A stretch of DNA of 64,000 nucleotides from Cytophagales bacterium (GCA_013298125.1 JAAFJP010000004.1:62001-126000), one strand, 5' to 3'; shown: positions 8,312 to 18,424, counted from the stretch's first letter. Notes: generated by a model not told the origin, from the letters alone. Numbers and translations are program-made.

Positions 8312-9859
8312 ATGAACAATTTAGAAACTGAAACATCCGAAATTATCGTGCAGGAAGACTTGCAACGTTTGGGTGTAAACAATACCGAAGCCTTAGCCAA
8401 ATTCGCAAGAGTGGCTAATGGCTTGATTAACAATGGCGTATATCCCAAAACACAAGTATTATTGATGTTCGCTCAGTTGATTGATTCGCCCAAGAAATTT
8501 TCTTTCTCCAAAAATAAATTGACCAATTTAGCCTTGTATGTCAAGAACTTGAAGGAAATCGGTCAGGAAATCGTTTTGTCGGATTATGGAAAAACTTTGC
8601 TTGAAGCGGAGGCTAATAAACCCAAATTTGAAATCGAGAAAATTGGTCGCCAACACGATGCTGATTTTGATTTGCGTGAGCATGCCGTGCCGTATAAAAT
8701 CTATGGGGCAAATTACATCGAACAAGGGGCATTAGACCAAATGGATACTGCCATGAAGTTACCAATTTCGGTGGCAGGTGCTTTGATGCCCGATGCTCAT
8801 CAAGGCTACGGTTTACCGATTGGGGGCGTTTTGGCTACGACTGCCGACACGATTATTCCCTTCGCCGTGGGCGTGGATATTGCCTGTCGTATGTGTATGA
8901 GCGTGTTCGATTTGCCCGCTTCGATGATTGAGAAGGAGGATAAATTATTAAAGAAAGTTTTATCAGAAAATACCTTCTTCGGAATCGGCTCAGAATCTGG
9001 ACGAAAGTTTGATGATACGCTTTTTGACCGCCCTGAGTGGAATTCTTTGAAAATTATCAAGGATTTGCGAGACAAAGCCTATCGACAGTTGGGAACATCT
9101 GGCACGGGAAATCACTTCGTGGAATGGGGTGTTTTGGAGGTCTTGGCGGAGGATAATTTGATGAATCTTCGTAAAGGTTCGTACTTGACGTTACTTTCAC
9201 ATTCAGGTTCAAGAGGTTTTGGCGGAAATATCGCCGACCATTATTCTAAAATTGCCATGAATAAAACTCGCCTTCCGAAAGAGGCAAAGCATTTGGCATG
9301 GTTGGATATGAATACCGACGAAGGGCAAGAATATTGGTTAGCGATGAATTTAGCGGGAGATTACGCCTCGGCAAATCATCACGAAATTCATAATAAAATT
9401 GCTCGTGCTTTGAACCAAACGCCAATCAAAGTCATTGAAAATCACCACAATTTTGCTTGGAAAGAGCAATTGGCGGATGGTACGGAAGTGATGGTGCATC
9501 GTAAAGGTGCAACGCCCGCAGGTGCAAATGACTTAGGAATTATCCCCGCTTCGATGACCCAACCAGGTTTTGTGATTCGTGGAAAGGGCGTGGATGCGGG
9601 TATCAATTCAGCCTCGCACGGGGCAGGGCGTAAGATGTCGAGAACCAAAGCAAAAGGCTCAATCACGAAAGATGATTTGAAGGAGGCTTTGAAAAAAGCG
9701 GGCGTACAACTCATCGGGGCAGATTTGGACGAAGCCCCACAGGCTTACAAAGACGTAAACAAAGTCATGGAAGCCCAAGCGGATTTGGTTTATGTATTGG
9801 CAAAATTCTCTCCTAAGATTGTCAGAATGGCAGACGGGAAGGAAAAAGCGGAAGATTAG
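8312..9859 (+). CDS. rtcB: RtcB family RNA-splicing ligase
   Basis: 515-residue RtcB homologue. RtcB joins RNA ends bearing 2',3'-cyclic or 3'-phosphate to 5'-OH using GTP and Mn2+. Visible signatures are PDAHQGYGLPIGGV, GVDIACRM (metal-ligand Cys192), SGTGNHFVEWG, NHHNFAWKE and SASHGAGRKMSR, whose His436 is the expected guanylylated residue. The usual GVDIGCRM is GVDIACRM here, a small change. The N-terminal 100 residues before the catalytic fold are an extension typical of longer bacterial RtcB forms. No archease or RtcA gene is adjacent. It is transcribed alone and ends at a hairpin facing a convergent gene. Confidence 0.93.
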   Translation: MNNLETETSEIIVQEDLQRLGVNNTEALAKFARVANGLINNGVYPKTQVLLMFAQLIDSPKKFSFSKNKLTNLALYVKNLKEIGQEIVLSDYGKTLLEAEANKPKFEIEKIGRQHDADFDLREHAVPYKIYGANYIEQGALDQMDTAMKLPISVAGALMPDAHQGYGLPIGGVLATTADTIIPFAVGVDIACRMCMSVFDLPASMIEKEDKLLKKVLSENTFFGIGSESGRKFDDTLFDRPEWNSLKIIKDLRDKAYRQLGTSGTGNHFVEWGVLEVLAEDNLMNLRKGSYLTLLSHSGSRGFGGNIADHYSKIAMNKTRLPKEAKHLAWLDMNTDEGQEYWLAMNLAGDYASANHHEIHNKIARALNQTPIKVIENHHNFAWKEQLADGTEVMVHRKGATPAGANDLGIIPASMTQPGFVIRGKGVDAGINSASHGAGRKMSRTKAKGSITKDDLKEALKKAGVQLIGADLDEAPQAYKDVNKVMEAQADLVYVLAKFSPKIVRMADGKEKAED

Positions 9860-9875
9860 AGTGGAGCTGAACTTC

Positions 9876-9908
9876 AAACCTTATAGATTTTCAAAATCTA
9901 TAAGGTTT
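9876..9908. terminator. hairpin between convergent genes
   Basis: AAACCTTATAGATTTT and its exact complement AAAATCTATAAGGTTT surround a single base. Its position 17 bp after rtcB and before the convergent lipoprotein gene suggests a bidirectional terminator. The loop is too small for a perfect hairpin, so the inner pairs must open. Confidence 0.6.
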
Positions 9909-9947
9909 AATACACTCTTTAATGAGATACAATATCTAATCAAAAAA

Positions 9948-11327
9948 TTACCTAATTTCTATTTTATTCCAATATTTCAAAGATTCCCTACCATCTGGAT
10001 AAACCAATTGAGCTTCGTAAAATCCTGATTCTGTGGACTTTGGGATGGTGTATTGGAAATAAATGACACTACAAAACACTCTTGGTAACCAGACGATAAT
10101 CTTCTTAGACGGCACTTCTAATTCCTTAAAATCTCTCGTAAGTTTCAAAGATGGTGCTTCTATCTTATCAAGATTTTCCTGACTAATTGGAACACTATAA
10201 CAGGACATAAAAGCACCTAATGGTAATATTGAAAATGTTTCTCCTTGATTAAATTGTTCTTTTTTTACAGAAGGATATATTCCTGATAAATCATCATTAA
10301 CTCTTCTGAAAGCCACAATAGCCGCAAAACTGTTTGTTTCACTAATGTCAATGAGATTTTTCATAATATGTTTTGTACCCTCAAATACTTCAATAATATA
10401 TCCATTTGGCTGTACAGATTGGGGTATTTCTATGGATAAGGTATTAGCATCTTTCACTTTTGCATTTATCGAAATTGGCGATTTTAAATAATCATTGTAA
10501 AGTGTGATACTGTAAGGCTTTGAAGGAAGAAAAATTCCTCCTTTCAATTCAAATCCAGTATTTGTTTTCTTATAACCTCTCTCAACTACAGGAGTATCAC
10601 TAAAAATTTGAAAGTCATCTTTTAAAATTTGTCTCTCTCCATTGTTTACCAATTCCACGGAAAATTTCTGATTATCAAATGGATAAAATTTTCTCATGTT
10701 GAATGAACCAAACTCATTCCAAAAAGAATGATTCAAAAATGTAGTGTCGATTAAATTCGTGGTTTTACTTCTCAATAACAAAAAAGAACTTTGTGGTGCA
10801 AAAGGTACATTTGGGTAAGTCCCTTGAAAAGTAGTCGAGCGTAATGTAAAGTAATTACTGAAATCTTGTCCTATCGAATCACTAAGGGTAATTGTAGTAG
10901 CGAGTTTTTTATTAGTTTGATTTATATAGATTTTGTAATTATCTCTTGTTTCACCATTTAAAATACCAATATCCACGGGGGCTATTCCTTGATAATTTAA
11001 TTCAATTGACTGCTTTTCAGGAATGGTAATATTTGGAGTATATTTTGGTTGGTCAGCACTACCATTATAATAAAAAGAAGTATTTACCCCTAAGTTAAAA
11101 TTAACCGTAACAGATTTTGAAGAATAAGATTCTGGAAGTGTTATCTGAATAATACCTAATTCACGATTAATACTAACGCTACTTGAACCTTCTACGGTAA
11201 TACTTTTCAAATAGGTATTTGTGTATAAATTATCAGTAACTAAAACAGGAAGCATTACTTCCTTAGAACGACAAGCCCAAACAAAACAAAAACTCAAAAG
11301 GACAAAGGATAGAATATATTTTTTCAT
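9948..11327 (-). CDS. large lipoprotein with Ig-like repeats, unknown function
   Basis: The start at the internal ATG (11327) gives 459 residues with a clean lipoprotein signal (MKKYILSFVLLSFCFVWAC, Cys19). An upstream in-frame ATG at 11357 would prefix ten unneeded residues. The body is beta-rich with repeated short hydrophobic strands, suggesting several immunoglobulin-like modules. The C-terminus ends YPDGRESLKYWNKIEIR, as in Ig/E-set folds. No catalytic motif is visible. It is monocistronic and convergent with rtcB. A surface-exposed structural or binding role is inferred. Confidence 0.75.
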   Translation of the reverse strand: MKKYILSFVLLSFCFVWACRSKEVMLPVLVTDNLYTNTYLKSITVEGSSSVSINRELGIIQITLPESYSSKSVTVNFNLGVNTSFYYNGSADQPKYTPNITIPEKQSIELNYQGIAPVDIGILNGETRDNYKIYINQTNKKLATTITLSDSIGQDFSNYFTLRSTTFQGTYPNVPFAPQSSFLLLRSKTTNLIDTTFLNHSFWNEFGSFNMRKFYPFDNQKFSVELVNNGERQILKDDFQIFSDTPVVERGYKKTNTGFELKGGIFLPSKPYSITLYNDYLKSPISINAKVKDANTLSIEIPQSVQPNGYIIEVFEGTKHIMKNLIDISETNSFAAIVAFRRVNDDLSGIYPSVKKEQFNQGETFSILPLGAFMSCYSVPISQENLDKIEAPSLKLTRDFKELEVPSKKIIVWLPRVFCSVIYFQYTIPKSTESGFYEAQLVYPDGRESLKYWNKIEIR

Positions 11328-11548
11328 AACATGAGAAACAGTTTTTTTAGAATCCACTGCTGATAATATAGACGTAAACCGAGCGTAAATAGTTGTATGG
11401 GATTATGATTTTTTTTGAGAAGAATATGAATAGAAAATTAGGAGTATTTTCATAAAATATTCCACTCACTCATTTATCCCTCCTCCTTCATTATCGTTGC
11501 GTATTTTTCATTATTTTTGTTTTTGTTTTAGAATTAAAATTCCTTGCT

Positions 11549-13195
11549 ATGGCTTACTTGGCTCAATATTCTCCTGTACTTACTGCCGAGACTGCGGCTC
11601 ATTTACTCAGACGTGCCACGGCAGGACCTACCAAAGCGGAAATTGCCGCCTTCACAGGAAAAACAGCCCTCCAAGCCTACACAGATTTGTTCAATAACAT
11701 CAATTATAACCCCTCCCCTCCTATCGTTTTAAAAGAAACTTCAACTTATTATCAACAACCTTTCGTAACAGGTCCTTTTCGTGGGGAAAATAATTTTGAT
11801 TGGAGTTCTTATGTGAAATACTGGTGGCACGCCCAATTAATCAGGCAAGATACACCTCCGAGTTTATTAGAAAAATTGGCAGTTTTTTGGCAAAACCATT
11901 TCGTTACGACTCGTGAAATGGTGAGTGATTATCGCTACGTTTGGCGGTACTTAGACACTATCCGTCAGAACTCTTTGGGTAACTTCAAAACCTTCGTCAA
12001 AGCCATTACCAAAGACCCTGCAATGTTATTGTATCTCAATGGAAATGAGAACGTTAAAAATAGTCCCAACGAAAACTATGCCCGTGAATTACAGGAACTT
12101 TTTACGGTTGGAGAAAAAGATTTTGCGGGTAATCTGAACTATACCGAAGATGATGTCAAAGCCGCCGCTCGTGTACTAACAGGTTGGTATTATACTAATC
12201 ATTGGTATGAAGGCTCAACAACGTTTGGGTCAGCTTTTGACCTTAATAAACATGACATTACGAACAAAACATTTTCCGCAAAATATAGCAATACCACCAT
12301 CACAGGCGTAAATAATACCACGGCAGGTGATACAGAATTGAATGCCTTAGTAGATATGCTAATGGCACATCCCGAAGCCTCAAAATTCATTTGTCGTAAA
12401 CTCTATAAATGGTACGTCAATCCAACTGTCACACAAGATATTGAGACGAATGTCATTATTCCATTAGCTGATTTTTTCAAGAGTCCTGCCAATAATTTTG
12501 CCATCGAGCCAGTCTTGCAAAAACTCTTGACGAGTGATATTTTTTATGATGTAGATAATATTGGTGCAATCATCAAATCGCCCTTAGAATTTATTGGCGG
12601 GTCACTTCGACACTTTGGTTTCCAAGTACCAAATATGGCAACAGAAACAGTGGCTTTTCGTAAATATTTTAGTCATTTAGACTGGCAAATGTACACCATG
12701 CAAATGAGTTTGATTGACCAGCCTTCGGTTTTTGGATGGGAACCTTACTACCAAAATGCCCTCTCACGAGCTTGGATTGCGTCCAGTACCATTGCCCTTC
12801 GGAATAGTTATTGCGACCAATATATTTGGGGATGGGCGGATGTGCCAGTTCCTTATAAACTACAAATCAACGTTGTGGAGTGGGCAAAATCATTACAACC
12901 TAATTTTTTGGATACAACGCTATCGCCAGCCATCACAACTGATGCCATATTAGAAGCATTTTCTGAAAAAATGTTTGTCACACCACTTTTTCAAACTCAA
13001 AAAGATTTCTTGATTGATACCATTATGATGCAAGGAATTCCGAGAAGTTCTTGGATTTTTGAGTGGAATGCATTTAGGACGGTTTCTAATACACCATCTG
13101 ACCCAACTTATACTAATAAATTTAATGCAATACGCTGGCGTTTAGAACCCTTAATGAGATTTTTACTCAAAATGGCTGAATATCATATGTTTTAA
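11549..13195 (+). CDS. DUF1800 family protein
   Basis: 548-residue protein of the DUF1800 family. Typical features are the opening AAHLLRRATAGPT, the tryptophan-rich helix EKLAVFWQNHFVTT, the segment NENYARELQELFTVG, and AARVLTGWY. No signal peptide is evident at the chosen ATG. DUF1800 genes are nearly always paired with a DUF1501 gene, as here (240 bp downstream, same strand). The biochemical activity is not established. The ATG at 11549 lies where similarity to the family begins. Confidence 0.9.
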   Translation: MAYLAQYSPVLTAETAAHLLRRATAGPTKAEIAAFTGKTALQAYTDLFNNINYNPSPPIVLKETSTYYQQPFVTGPFRGENNFDWSSYVKYWWHAQLIRQDTPPSLLEKLAVFWQNHFVTTREMVSDYRYVWRYLDTIRQNSLGNFKTFVKAITKDPAMLLYLNGNENVKNSPNENYARELQELFTVGEKDFAGNLNYTEDDVKAAARVLTGWYYTNHWYEGSTTFGSAFDLNKHDITNKTFSAKYSNTTITGVNNTTAGDTELNALVDMLMAHPEASKFICRKLYKWYVNPTVTQDIETNVIIPLADFFKSPANNFAIEPVLQKLLTSDIFYDVDNIGAIIKSPLEFIGGSLRHFGFQVPNMATETVAFRKYFSHLDWQMYTMQMSLIDQPSVFGWEPYYQNALSRAWIASSTIALRNSYCDQYIWGWADVPVPYKLQINVVEWAKSLQPNFLDTTLSPAITTDAILEAFSEKMFVTPLFQTQKDFLIDTIMMQGIPRSSWIFEWNAFRTVSNTPSDPTYTNKFNAIRWRLEPLMRFLLKMAEYHMF

Positions 13196-13196
13196 T

Positions 13197-13432
13197 TTGG
13201 CTGTTGGCTTTTGGCTATCAGCTTTTAGCTATTTTGTCTATTCTTAAATAAAAACGGAATTAAAACCTTGAGTCGCAAGACCCCTTTCAAGGGTTCAAAA
13301 CCCTTGAAAGGGGTAATTTAGAATATGAAAATAGCTGTGCGACTTAATCCAAATAAAAATAATTTCTCAACAAAATAAGTCCAAAGTTGATTGCTGATAG
13401 CCGATTGCTGACAGCCAACAGCCGATAGTCAA
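13197..13432. repeat. inverted-repeat spacer between DUF1800 and DUF1501 genes
   Basis: The whole 239-bp gap is self-complementary. The left side carries GGCTGTTGGCTTTTGGCTATC and the right side GATAGCCG...GCCAACAGCC. In the centre is a strong hairpin CCCCTTTCAAGGG/CCCTTGAAAGGGG (13281-13313). The GGCTATC/AGCCAATAGCC words recur at 26315-26350, 47885-47930 and 52265-52305. Confidence 0.7.
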
Positions 13433-13434
13433 AC

Positions 13435-14961
13435 ATGAACCGTAGAAATTTTCTTGCTGCCTCCTCTTCTTTTCTTTTACCCATGACCCTAAACGGCATG
13501 GGCATAAAAGCTTATAACGAAAACTCGGCTTTGGTACAGTCATTACGCCATACTGCCGCAGCCAATACTGATAGAATTTTGGTCATGATTAATATGATTG
13601 GAGGCAATGATGGACTCAATACAGTTATTCCTCTCGACCAATATTCCGCCTACAATTCTCTCAGAAGCAATATTGCTATTCCAGAAACCAGTGTTTTAGG
13701 ATTAACAGGAATGCCCGAAACGGGGCTTCATCCAGCCATGACGGGCTTACAGAATATGTACAACGATGGCAAACTTGCCATCATTCATTCAGTAGGTTAT
13801 CCCAATGCCAACCAGTCGCATTTTAGGTCGGCGGATATATGGATGTCGGGTGTGGACTCTAACCAATATGCCTCCACAGGTTGGATGGGGCGGTATCTGG
13901 GCAATCGTTATACAGGTTATCCTACGGGCTATCCAAATACTACGATGGAAGACCCAGTAGCCTTACAAATTGGGTATTTAGCTACCCCAACTTTACAGGG
14001 GGCTTCGCAATCTATGGCAGTTACGATTGATAATCCAGAAAGTTTTTATCGCCTGATTGGTGCAGGTGGTAGCACCCCACCATCGGACATTCCACCAAAT
14101 CAAATCGGAGGGCAGATTTCTTACATTCGTCAGCAACAGGCTTTGGCAATCGGCTATGCCTCAGAAATAAAAGCAGCGGCAGATTTAGGCGTAAACATGG
14201 CGAGTTATCCATTGCCGTCTGCAAGAAACGATTTGGCAGACCAACTCAAAATTGTAGCAAGGTTGATTCACGGAGGACTCAAAACCAAGATTTTCTTCGT
14301 AACCCAATACGGATACGATACCCACTCTACGCAAGTGGACGTAAACGACACACGCACAGGAACTCATGCAGATTTATTGGGAAAATTATCAGCCGCAATT
14401 ACCGTTTTTCAACAAGATTTACAACTACAAGGCACGGCGGATAAAGTAATCGGAATGACCTTCTCAGAATTTGGCAGGAGAGCCACTTCCAATGCTTCGA
14501 GAGGCTCAGACCATGGTGTGGCAGCTCCGATGTTTGTTTTTGGGAATAATTTGAAGAAAAGGGTCATCGGAATGAACCCAAATTTGACGACAGAACTCCT
14601 CCCCGAAAACCCACAACCGTGGGAAACTGGGCGAGATATTAAAATGCAAATAGACTTCCGAAGGGTTTATACCGACATTCTTAATGATTGGTTCGGTACG
14701 GCAAAAACAACGACTAATTCATTATTATTCAGAAATTTCAATACCATTTCTTTATTTTCGGATTTTGTAGAAACCGTTGGCAATGGCAACTGGAATAACC
14801 GAGACGTTTGGTCGGTTGGGCGAAAACCTTTGGCTTCTGAATATGTTAAAATTAATGCAGGACATACCGTAACCGTTGGGCAGGATATTACGGTAAAAAA
14901 CATAAGATTAGAAGGAAATTTGAATTTTACTGGAAATTATAAGGTTAATACAATGGGTTAA
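13435..14961 (+). CDS. DUF1501 family protein with C-terminal beta tail
   Basis: 508-residue DUF1501 protein, part of the alkaline-phosphatase/sulfatase-like superfamily. It begins MNRRNFLAASSSFLLP, a twin-arginine-like export signal (RRNFL). Family motifs include MIGGNDGLNTVIP, GWMGRYLGN, TQYGYDTHSTQ, TFSEFGRR and GSDHGVAAPMFVFG; the Asp, His and Asp-His positions expected for metal binding are present. After the usual end (about residue 440) there is an extra 60-residue segment (NWNNRDVWSVGRKPLASEYV, then a GHTVTVGQD motif) like G8/pectin-lyase-like tails of surface proteins. It probably functions with the adjacent DUF1800 product. Confidence 0.9.
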   Translation: MNRRNFLAASSSFLLPMTLNGMGIKAYNENSALVQSLRHTAAANTDRILVMINMIGGNDGLNTVIPLDQYSAYNSLRSNIAIPETSVLGLTGMPETGLHPAMTGLQNMYNDGKLAIIHSVGYPNANQSHFRSADIWMSGVDSNQYASTGWMGRYLGNRYTGYPTGYPNTTMEDPVALQIGYLATPTLQGASQSMAVTIDNPESFYRLIGAGGSTPPSDIPPNQIGGQISYIRQQQALAIGYASEIKAAADLGVNMASYPLPSARNDLADQLKIVARLIHGGLKTKIFFVTQYGYDTHSTQVDVNDTRTGTHADLLGKLSAAITVFQQDLQLQGTADKVIGMTFSEFGRRATSNASRGSDHGVAAPMFVFGNNLKKRVIGMNPNLTTELLPENPQPWETGRDIKMQIDFRRVYTDILNDWFGTAKTTTNSLLFRNFNTISLFSDFVETVGNGNWNNRDVWSVGRKPLASEYVKINAGHTVTVGQDITVKNIRLEGNLNFTGNYKVNTMG

Positions 14962-15092
14962 ATTTAGCAACTATTAAGTTTCAAAGACTTGATTACCAAT
15001 ATCTTATGATTCAAAAACAACATAATTGCAACGGCAAACTGTCTAAATTAAAACGAGTACGTACCACTAATTATTTTTACTGAATACATTTA

Positions 15093-16181
15093 ATGAAAAT
15101 TCCTTTTCTGAGCCTCAAAGCTACTAATCAAATTTACGAAAAACAGATTTCTGAAATTGTTGTCCAAACAATCAACTCTGGTTGGTACATTCTTGGTGAA
15201 CGATTACAGTCGTTTGAATCAGCATTTGCTCAATATTGTGGTGTAAAACATTGTATCGGTGTTGCCAACGGTTTGGATGCCCTGGTATTATTATTGAAAG
15301 CCTCAGATTTTCCTGCAAATTCCGAGGTTATTGTCCCTGCCAATTCTTTTATTGCTACAATTTTGGCAGTGTCCAATGCCAACCTCTCCCCTATCCTTGT
15401 TGAGCCTTTTTTGGATAATTATCTAATTGATTATCAAGCCATTGAAAAAGCGATTACTCCCAAAACAAAAGCGATTTTAGTAACTCACCTCTACGGAAAA
15501 TGCTGTGATATGGGCAAAATAAATACCATTGTTCAAAAGTATCAACTCAAAGTTTTTGAAGATGCCGCCCAAGCACACGGGGCTACGTATATGGGTATGA
15601 AAGCGGGCAATTTATCTGACGGTGCAGGGTTTAGTTTTTATCCTTCCAAAAACCTTGGAGCAATGGGTGATGCGGGAGCAATCACAACAAATGATGATGC
15701 CTTAGCCGAACGCATAAAAGCCCTACGAAACTATGGCTCACAGCAAAAATATGTATTTGATTATCAAGGATTTAATAGTCGTTTAGATGACATTCAGGCA
15801 GCTATTTTGAGCATCAAATTACCCCATCTTGATACAGAAAATCAATACCGTAGAAGTATTGCCAAACGATATTTATCAGAAATAAATAACCCAAAAATCA
15901 CCCTCCCTCCTACTGACTCAGTTGATGAAGATTCTTGGCATTTGTTTGTAGTTCGGGTATCAGAAAGAGATAGTTTCAGAGCTTTTTTGAATGAAAAAGG
16001 CATTGGAACAGATATTCATTATCCTGTACCTCCACATCAACAATTAGCCTATAAAGAATTTTCTCATCTCTCACTCCCAATTACCGAAAAAATCCATCGT
16101 GAAATAGTAAGTTTGCCCCTCAATACAGCCCTGACTGATGAAGAAGTTGCATATATTATTGATTCCATAAATAAATATTGA
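15093..16181 (+). CDS. DegT/DnrJ/EryC1/StrS-family PLP aminotransferase
   Basis: 362-residue sugar aminotransferase-like protein. Members usually transfer an amino group to a nucleotide-linked keto-sugar in cell-surface polysaccharide synthesis. Visible features are the start [25 protein letters not shown], the PLP-phosphate region, [10 protein letters not shown] and the Schiff-base lysine in [14 protein letters not shown] (K186). The length matches the family. No other polysaccharide genes are adjacent, so the substrate is open. It sits alone between the DUF1501 gene and ffh. Confidence 0.88.
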   Translation: MKIPFLSLKATNQIYEKQISEIVVQTINSGWYILGERLQSFESAFAQYCGVKHCIGVANGLDALVLLLKASDFPANSEVIVPANSFIATILAVSNANLSPILVEPFLDNYLIDYQAIEKAITPKTKAILVTHLYGKCCDMGKINTIVQKYQLKVFEDAAQAHGATYMGMKAGNLSDGAGFSFYPSKNLGAMGDAGAITTNDDALAERIKALRNYGSQQKYVFDYQGFNSRLDDIQAAILSIKLPHLDTENQYRRSIAKRYLSEINNPKITLPPTDSVDEDSWHLFVVRVSERDSFRAFLNEKGIGTDIHYPVPPHQQLAYKEFSHLSLPITEKIHREIVSLPLNTALTDEEVAYIIDSINKY

Positions 16182-16235
16182 GCCTTCAACATAATTTGTC
16201 TCCATGAGCAAAAAGAGGATTAGCGTTTATTTTTG

Positions 16236-16243
16236 TACCTTTG
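16236..16243 (+). promoter_or_regulatory. candidate -7 box of ffh
   Basis: TACCTTTG matches the Bacteroidota -7 consensus TAnnTTTG, 27 bp before the ffh ATG. A clear TTG box 19-21 bp upstream is not seen (only GATTAG), so support is partial. Confidence 0.4.
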
Positions 16244-16269
16244 TTGTAAACTCAAATTTGGATTAAGTA

Positions 16270-17604
16270 ATGTTTGAAAATTTAAGCAGTAAAATCACCA
16301 CCGCAATGCGTACCCTCAAAGGAAAGGGGCGTATCACCGATGTAAACGTAGCGAGCACCGTCAAGGAAATCCGTAAGGCTTTGATGGATGCCGATGTAAA
16401 CTATAAAGTTGCCAAAGAAATCACTGACCGCATCAAGGAAGAGGCGATGGGACAAAAAATCCTGATTGCCGTTGACCCTGGACAAATGTTGGTAAAAATT
16501 GTTCACGAAGAACTCGTGAAATTGATGGGTTCGTCGGTGCAAGCGATTAATTTGAAACCCGACCCAGCCATTATTTTGATTGCGGGTTTGCAAGGTTCTG
16601 GAAAAACTACGTTCTCTGGAAAATTAGCCCAATACCTCAAAAAAGGTGGTCGTAATGTGCTTTTGGTAGCCTGTGATATTTACCGTCCTGCGGCAATTGA
16701 CCAGTTGAAAGTCCTTGGAGAGCAAGTAGGCGTAGATGTTTACGCTGAACCCGAAAATAAAAATGCCGTTGAAATTGCTCAAAATGCCCTTTCTTACGGG
16801 CGTAAAATGGGTAAGCGTGTCATCATCGTAGATACTGCGGGACGTTTGGCGGTTGATGAGATGATGATGAATGAAATTGCGGCAGTAAAAGATGCTATCA
16901 AACCTTCTGAGATACTTTTTGTAGTGGATTCGATGACGGGGCAAGATGCAGTAAATACCGCAAAAACCTTCAACGAACGCTTGAATTTTGATGGGGTTGT
17001 CCTCACAAAATTAGACGGTGATGCTCGTGGTGGTGCAGCCCTTTCGATTCGTCATATCGTGGATAAACCGATTAAGTTTATCTCGACGGGTGAGAAAATG
17101 GATGCTCTCGACCAGTTTTATCCAGACCGTATGGCGAGCCGTATTTTGGGTATGGGTGACGTGTTGAGTTTGGTAGAAAGAGCTCAAATGGCATTTGACG
17201 AAGAAGAATCTGAACGTATCAATAAAAAAATTCGTCAGAATCAGTTTACGTTTGAAGAATTCTATTCGCAGTTGCAACAAATCAAAAAAATGGGTCCTTT
17301 GAAGGATTTGATGGGAATGGTACCTGGGATGTCGGAGGCTGTGAAGGATGTGGACGTACCAGACGATGCTTTCAAAAATATCGAAGCCATTATTCAGTCC
17401 ATGACTCCCAAGGAACGCCAAAAACCAGAGATTTTGGATATGTCTCGCAAGAAAAGAATTGCGGCAGGTTCAGGAACAAACGTAACAGAATTGAACAATC
17501 TTTTGAAGCAATTTGAGGGTATGAAAAAGATGATGAAGATGATGAATAATGTGCAAGATGGCAAAATGAAAATGCCAAATATGAAGAATATGATGAGACG
17601 ATAA
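16270..17604 (+). CDS. ffh: signal recognition particle protein Ffh (SRP54)
   Basis: 444-residue SRP GTPase that binds signal sequences and 4.5S RNA and targets ribosomes to FtsY. The N domain spans residues 1-85. The G domain contains GLQGSGKTT (Walker A, from Gly106), DTAGRL, the specificity motif TKLDGDARGG, and FISTGEK. The methionine-rich M domain runs from about residue 300 and ends MKMMNNVQDGKMKMPNMKNM. The SRP RNA-binding helix segment (MSRKKRIAAGSGTNVTELN) is intact. The length is normal. It is monocistronic with its own terminator. Confidence 0.97.
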   Translation: MFENLSSKITTAMRTLKGKGRITDVNVASTVKEIRKALMDADVNYKVAKEITDRIKEEAMGQKILIAVDPGQMLVKIVHEELVKLMGSSVQAINLKPDPAIILIAGLQGSGKTTFSGKLAQYLKKGGRNVLLVACDIYRPAAIDQLKVLGEQVGVDVYAEPENKNAVEIAQNALSYGRKMGKRVIIVDTAGRLAVDEMMMNEIAAVKDAIKPSEILFVVDSMTGQDAVNTAKTFNERLNFDGVVLTKLDGDARGGAALSIRHIVDKPIKFISTGEKMDALDQFYPDRMASRILGMGDVLSLVERAQMAFDEEESERINKKIRQNQFTFEEFYSQLQQIKKMGPLKDLMGMVPGMSEAVKDVDVPDDAFKNIEAIIQSMTPKERQKPEILDMSRKKRIAAGSGTNVTELNNLLKQFEGMKKMMKMMNNVQDGKMKMPNMKNMMRR

Positions 17605-17624
17605 GTAAGAGAATATAATCCTGA

Positions 17625-17662
17625 AAAATCCCTATTCGATGATTTGAATAGGGATTTTTTTT
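17625..17662 (+). terminator. rho-independent terminator of ffh
   Basis: The stem AAAATCCCTATTC/GAATAGGGATTTT is followed by a run of eight T, 20 bp after the ffh stop codon. Confidence 0.88.
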
Positions 17663-17907
17663 GAAACAGTGATGATATTAATTCAAACAACAATACGTAT
17701 TCATTAAAAAAAATGGGAATCATAGTATCATGGACTGTTATCGACTTAACAACTTATCGACTTAAAACTTAACGACTTCTTCCTTTCGTCTTTCTTTTCA
17801 TAGGTTTCGTCTCATTCTCGGAAAAAAGTAAAATACAAACGTTAATTTTAAGATTATAAGTCTCCACCAAAAGATTTTAATTGAGAAGTTTAAAGAGGTT
17901 TCACAGC

Positions 17908-17941
17908 AAAGCCATTCCAAATTTTGGAATGGCTTTCTTTT
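17908..17941 (+). terminator. orphan terminator-like hairpin
   Basis: AAAGCCATTCCAAA/TTTGGAATGGCTTT followed by CTTTTT. The 403-bp gap between ffh and ohr otherwise holds only the ffh terminator and TTAACAACTTATCGACTT-type iterated words, with no ORF. A second terminator with no gene before it could end a short non-coding transcript, but no promoter is clear. Confidence 0.55.
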
Positions 17942-18007
17942 TGGAACTAACTTTTTGAAAAACTGTTAGCTTATCAAGTAGATTCAAACAATAAAACTAT
18001 TCAGAAA

Positions 18008-18424
18008 ATGGAAAAAATAACAGCAATGTACACTGCCGAAGCTACCAACACAGGCGGGCGTAAAGGTCACGTAAAATCATCGGATGGGATTTTGGATTTT
18101 GATGTTTCGATGCCAGCCGCATTGGGAGGTCACGGTGGAAAAACAAATCCAGAGCAATTATTTGCCGCAGGCTATGCCGCCTGTTTTAACGGGGCAGTGG
18201 GTGCAGTTGCCCAAGGACGTAATATTGCGGATGCAGCAATCACCGCAAAAGTTGGTATTGGTAAAGATTCAACGGGAGGTTTTGCCTTGACCGTTGAACT
18301 CCACGGAGCATTCCCAAACCTTTCCTCAGAAGAAGCTATGCACGTCATGGAAGATGCACATCAGGCGTGTCCGTATTCAAAAGCTACACGGGGGAATATT
18401 GAGGTTTTATTGTCAGTGAATTAA
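18008..18424 (+). CDS. organic hydroperoxide resistance protein (Ohr/OsmC family)
   Basis: 138-residue thiol peroxidase that reduces organic hydroperoxides, including fatty-acid peroxides, through two cysteines. Both are present in family context: Cys59 in AAGYAACFNGA and Cys121 in HQACPYSKATRGN. The N-terminal MYTAEATNTGGRKGHV and LDFDVSMPAALGG are typical of Ohr rather than OsmC. The length is standard. Ohr genes are often controlled by a MarR-type OhrR; none is adjacent here. It is transcribed alone toward a shared bidirectional terminator. Confidence 0.93.
   Translation: MEKITAMYTAEATNTGGRKGHVKSSDGILDFDVSMPAALGGHGGKTNPEQLFAAGYAACFNGAVGAVAQGRNIADAAITAKVGIGKDSTGGFALTVELHGAFPNLSSEEAMHVMEDAHQACPYSKATRGNIEVLLSVN

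Noticed and set aside
9792-10028. A 78-codon plus-strand frame at the end of rtcB
   Set aside because: It overlaps the rtcB coding end and the terminator hairpin and lies opposite a convincing lipoprotein gene. Composition does not look coding.
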